From the NCBI GenBank assembly GCA_022565935.1, contig JADFJY010000080.1, positions 1 to 5,068 on the forward strand: a stretch of 5,068 nucleotides of DNA, in the 5' to 3' direction. Below, piece after piece: positions 4,457 to 5,068 of the stretch (the first letter of the stretch is position 1; the number at the start of each line of letters is the position of its first letter). The translations under genes and the position numbers were made by a program. This DNA comes from Nitrososphaerota archaeon (GTDB taxonomy: Archaea; Thermoproteota; Nitrososphaeria; Nitrososphaerales; Nitrosopumilaceae). The notes under the pieces are model-generated. The model had not been told where the DNA came from. It ran no database searches and saw only the letters and a list, made by a program, of their open reading frames with translations.

Positions 4457-5068
4457 AACTTTGTTTCACTAATTCTAATGTATCTTTAATAATTTTTTTA
4501 CATTTTTCTTTATCGTTTGATTCTGCTGAAATTCTTATGGCATCTTCAGTGTTTGATTTTCTAATCAAAACCCAACTATTCTCATCAATGGTTCCTTTAA
4601 TTCCATCTAGTGTGCTTATTTCTGAATATTCTTTTGAAAATTTAGAATTTACTTGTTCAATTATTTTATCATGAAAATTTGAATCAACTTCAATTTTTTC
4701 TCTAATTTGAAAATAATTTTCCATGTAGTTTAAAATTTCATCAAATTTTGGATTTCCCAACATTGAACAAATTAAACCACTAGTAAGAATTCCTTCTCTA
4801 CAATAATTGAACTCTGGTAAAATAAAACCTCCACTACTTCCTTCCCCTCCAGCTTGAGCATTAGTTTTTAACATGAGATCTATAACATTTGCTTCTCCTA
4901 CTTTAGATCTTTGAACTGTACCTCCTTTCTCAATGATGAATTTTTCAATAGATATACTTGTGTCAATACTTAAAACAAATTTTTTGTATCCTAATTCTAG
5001 TGTTTTTGCAATACCTAATCCTAATGTTACATCTGGAATTTGCTTTTTTCCTTTTCTAACTACAACTA
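4440..5068 (-). CDS. Phosphohexomutase (GlmM / phosphomannomutase type), partial
   Basis: The frame is open through the right edge, so only the C-terminal 208 codons are present; the ATG at 4874 is an internal Met. Enzymes of this family move phosphate between C6 and C1 of hexoses (glucosamine, mannose or glucose phosphates), feeding UDP-GlcNAc and GDP-mannose for glycans. Seen, numbered from the first full codon: domain III with FVLSIDTSISIEKF (30-43), EKGGTVQRSKVGEANVID (46-63), the sugar-binding AGGEGSSGGFILPE (72-85) and NYCREGILTSGLI, then domain IV with LDGIKGT and the phosphate-binding loop RKSNTEDAIRISAES (169-183), where most relatives read R-P-S-G-T-E-P. The active-site serine and the DGD/DAD metal loop lie outside the window, so activity cannot be judged. 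Substrate is undecided; archaeal relatives are often annotated GlmM or bifunctional PMM/PGM. It overlaps thiL by 17 bp. Confidence 0.9.
   Translation of the reverse strand, partial: VVVRKGKKQIPDVTLGLGIAKTLELGYKKFVLSIDTSISIEKFIIEKGGTVQRSKVGEANVIDLMLKTNAQAGGEGSSGGFILPEFNYCREGILTSGLICSMLGNPKFDEILNYMENYFQIREKIEVDSNFHDKIIEQVNSKFSKEYSEISTLDGIKGTIDENSWVLIRKSNTEDAIRISAESNDKEKCKKIIKDTLELVKQSYDQIR

Noticed and set aside
4440..4874. A 144-residue protein starting at the ATG at 4874
   Set aside because: The frame stays open upstream to the window edge and reads as phosphohexomutase domain III, so this ATG is an internal methionine of a longer, partial gene.

Overview
The window looks like a piece of the chromosome of an ammonia-oxidising archaeon of the Nitrososphaerota (Nitrosopumilus-like). 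The DNA is very AT-rich and the genes are short and tightly packed. The recognisable products are archaeal in type: RtcB, a PDCD5-like protein, uS11 and an archaeal ThiL. TATA-like boxes lie about 25-27 bp upstream of several start codons, the spacing expected for leaderless archaeal transcripts. The lineage is inferred from this combination; no rRNA gene is present to confirm it. I see no mobile element, CRISPR array, tRNA or rRNA gene.

Left end (1-392): two small minus-strand genes that are easy to miss. One is a partial gene running off the left edge from a GTG at 80. The other encodes a complete 51-residue protein at 149-304. Each has its own TATA-like box. The second is divergent from rtcB.

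RtcB operon (393-2565, plus strand): the RNA ligase RtcB with all metal and nucleotide ligands, then a PDCD5/TFAR19-like protein starting at a TTG that overlaps the rtcB stop, then an unrecognised 103-residue protein starting inside the previous stop codon. The three are almost certainly co-transcribed and translationally coupled.

uS11 (2562-3068, minus strand): the gene stands alone rather than in an S13-S4-S11 cluster. Its coding sequence shares a palindromic CTAG stop with the convergent RtcB operon. It has a Lys/Glu-rich N-terminal extension whose true start is ambiguous.

Membrane protein (3185-3505, plus strand): a 106-residue protein with one N-terminal hydrophobic segment, divergent from uS11. 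Its stop abuts that of the convergent thiL.

Right end (3506-5068, minus strand): a phosphohexomutase (GlmM/phosphomannomutase type) open at the right edge, overlapping by 17 bp a thiL gene for thiamine-monophosphate kinase. The apparent ATG at 4874 lies inside this mutase and is not its start.

Overall this is mostly a compact housekeeping region. The best leads are the uS11 start and extension, the palindromic shared stops, the coupling of RtcB to a PDCD5-like protein and an unknown protein, and the altered ThiL metal motif.
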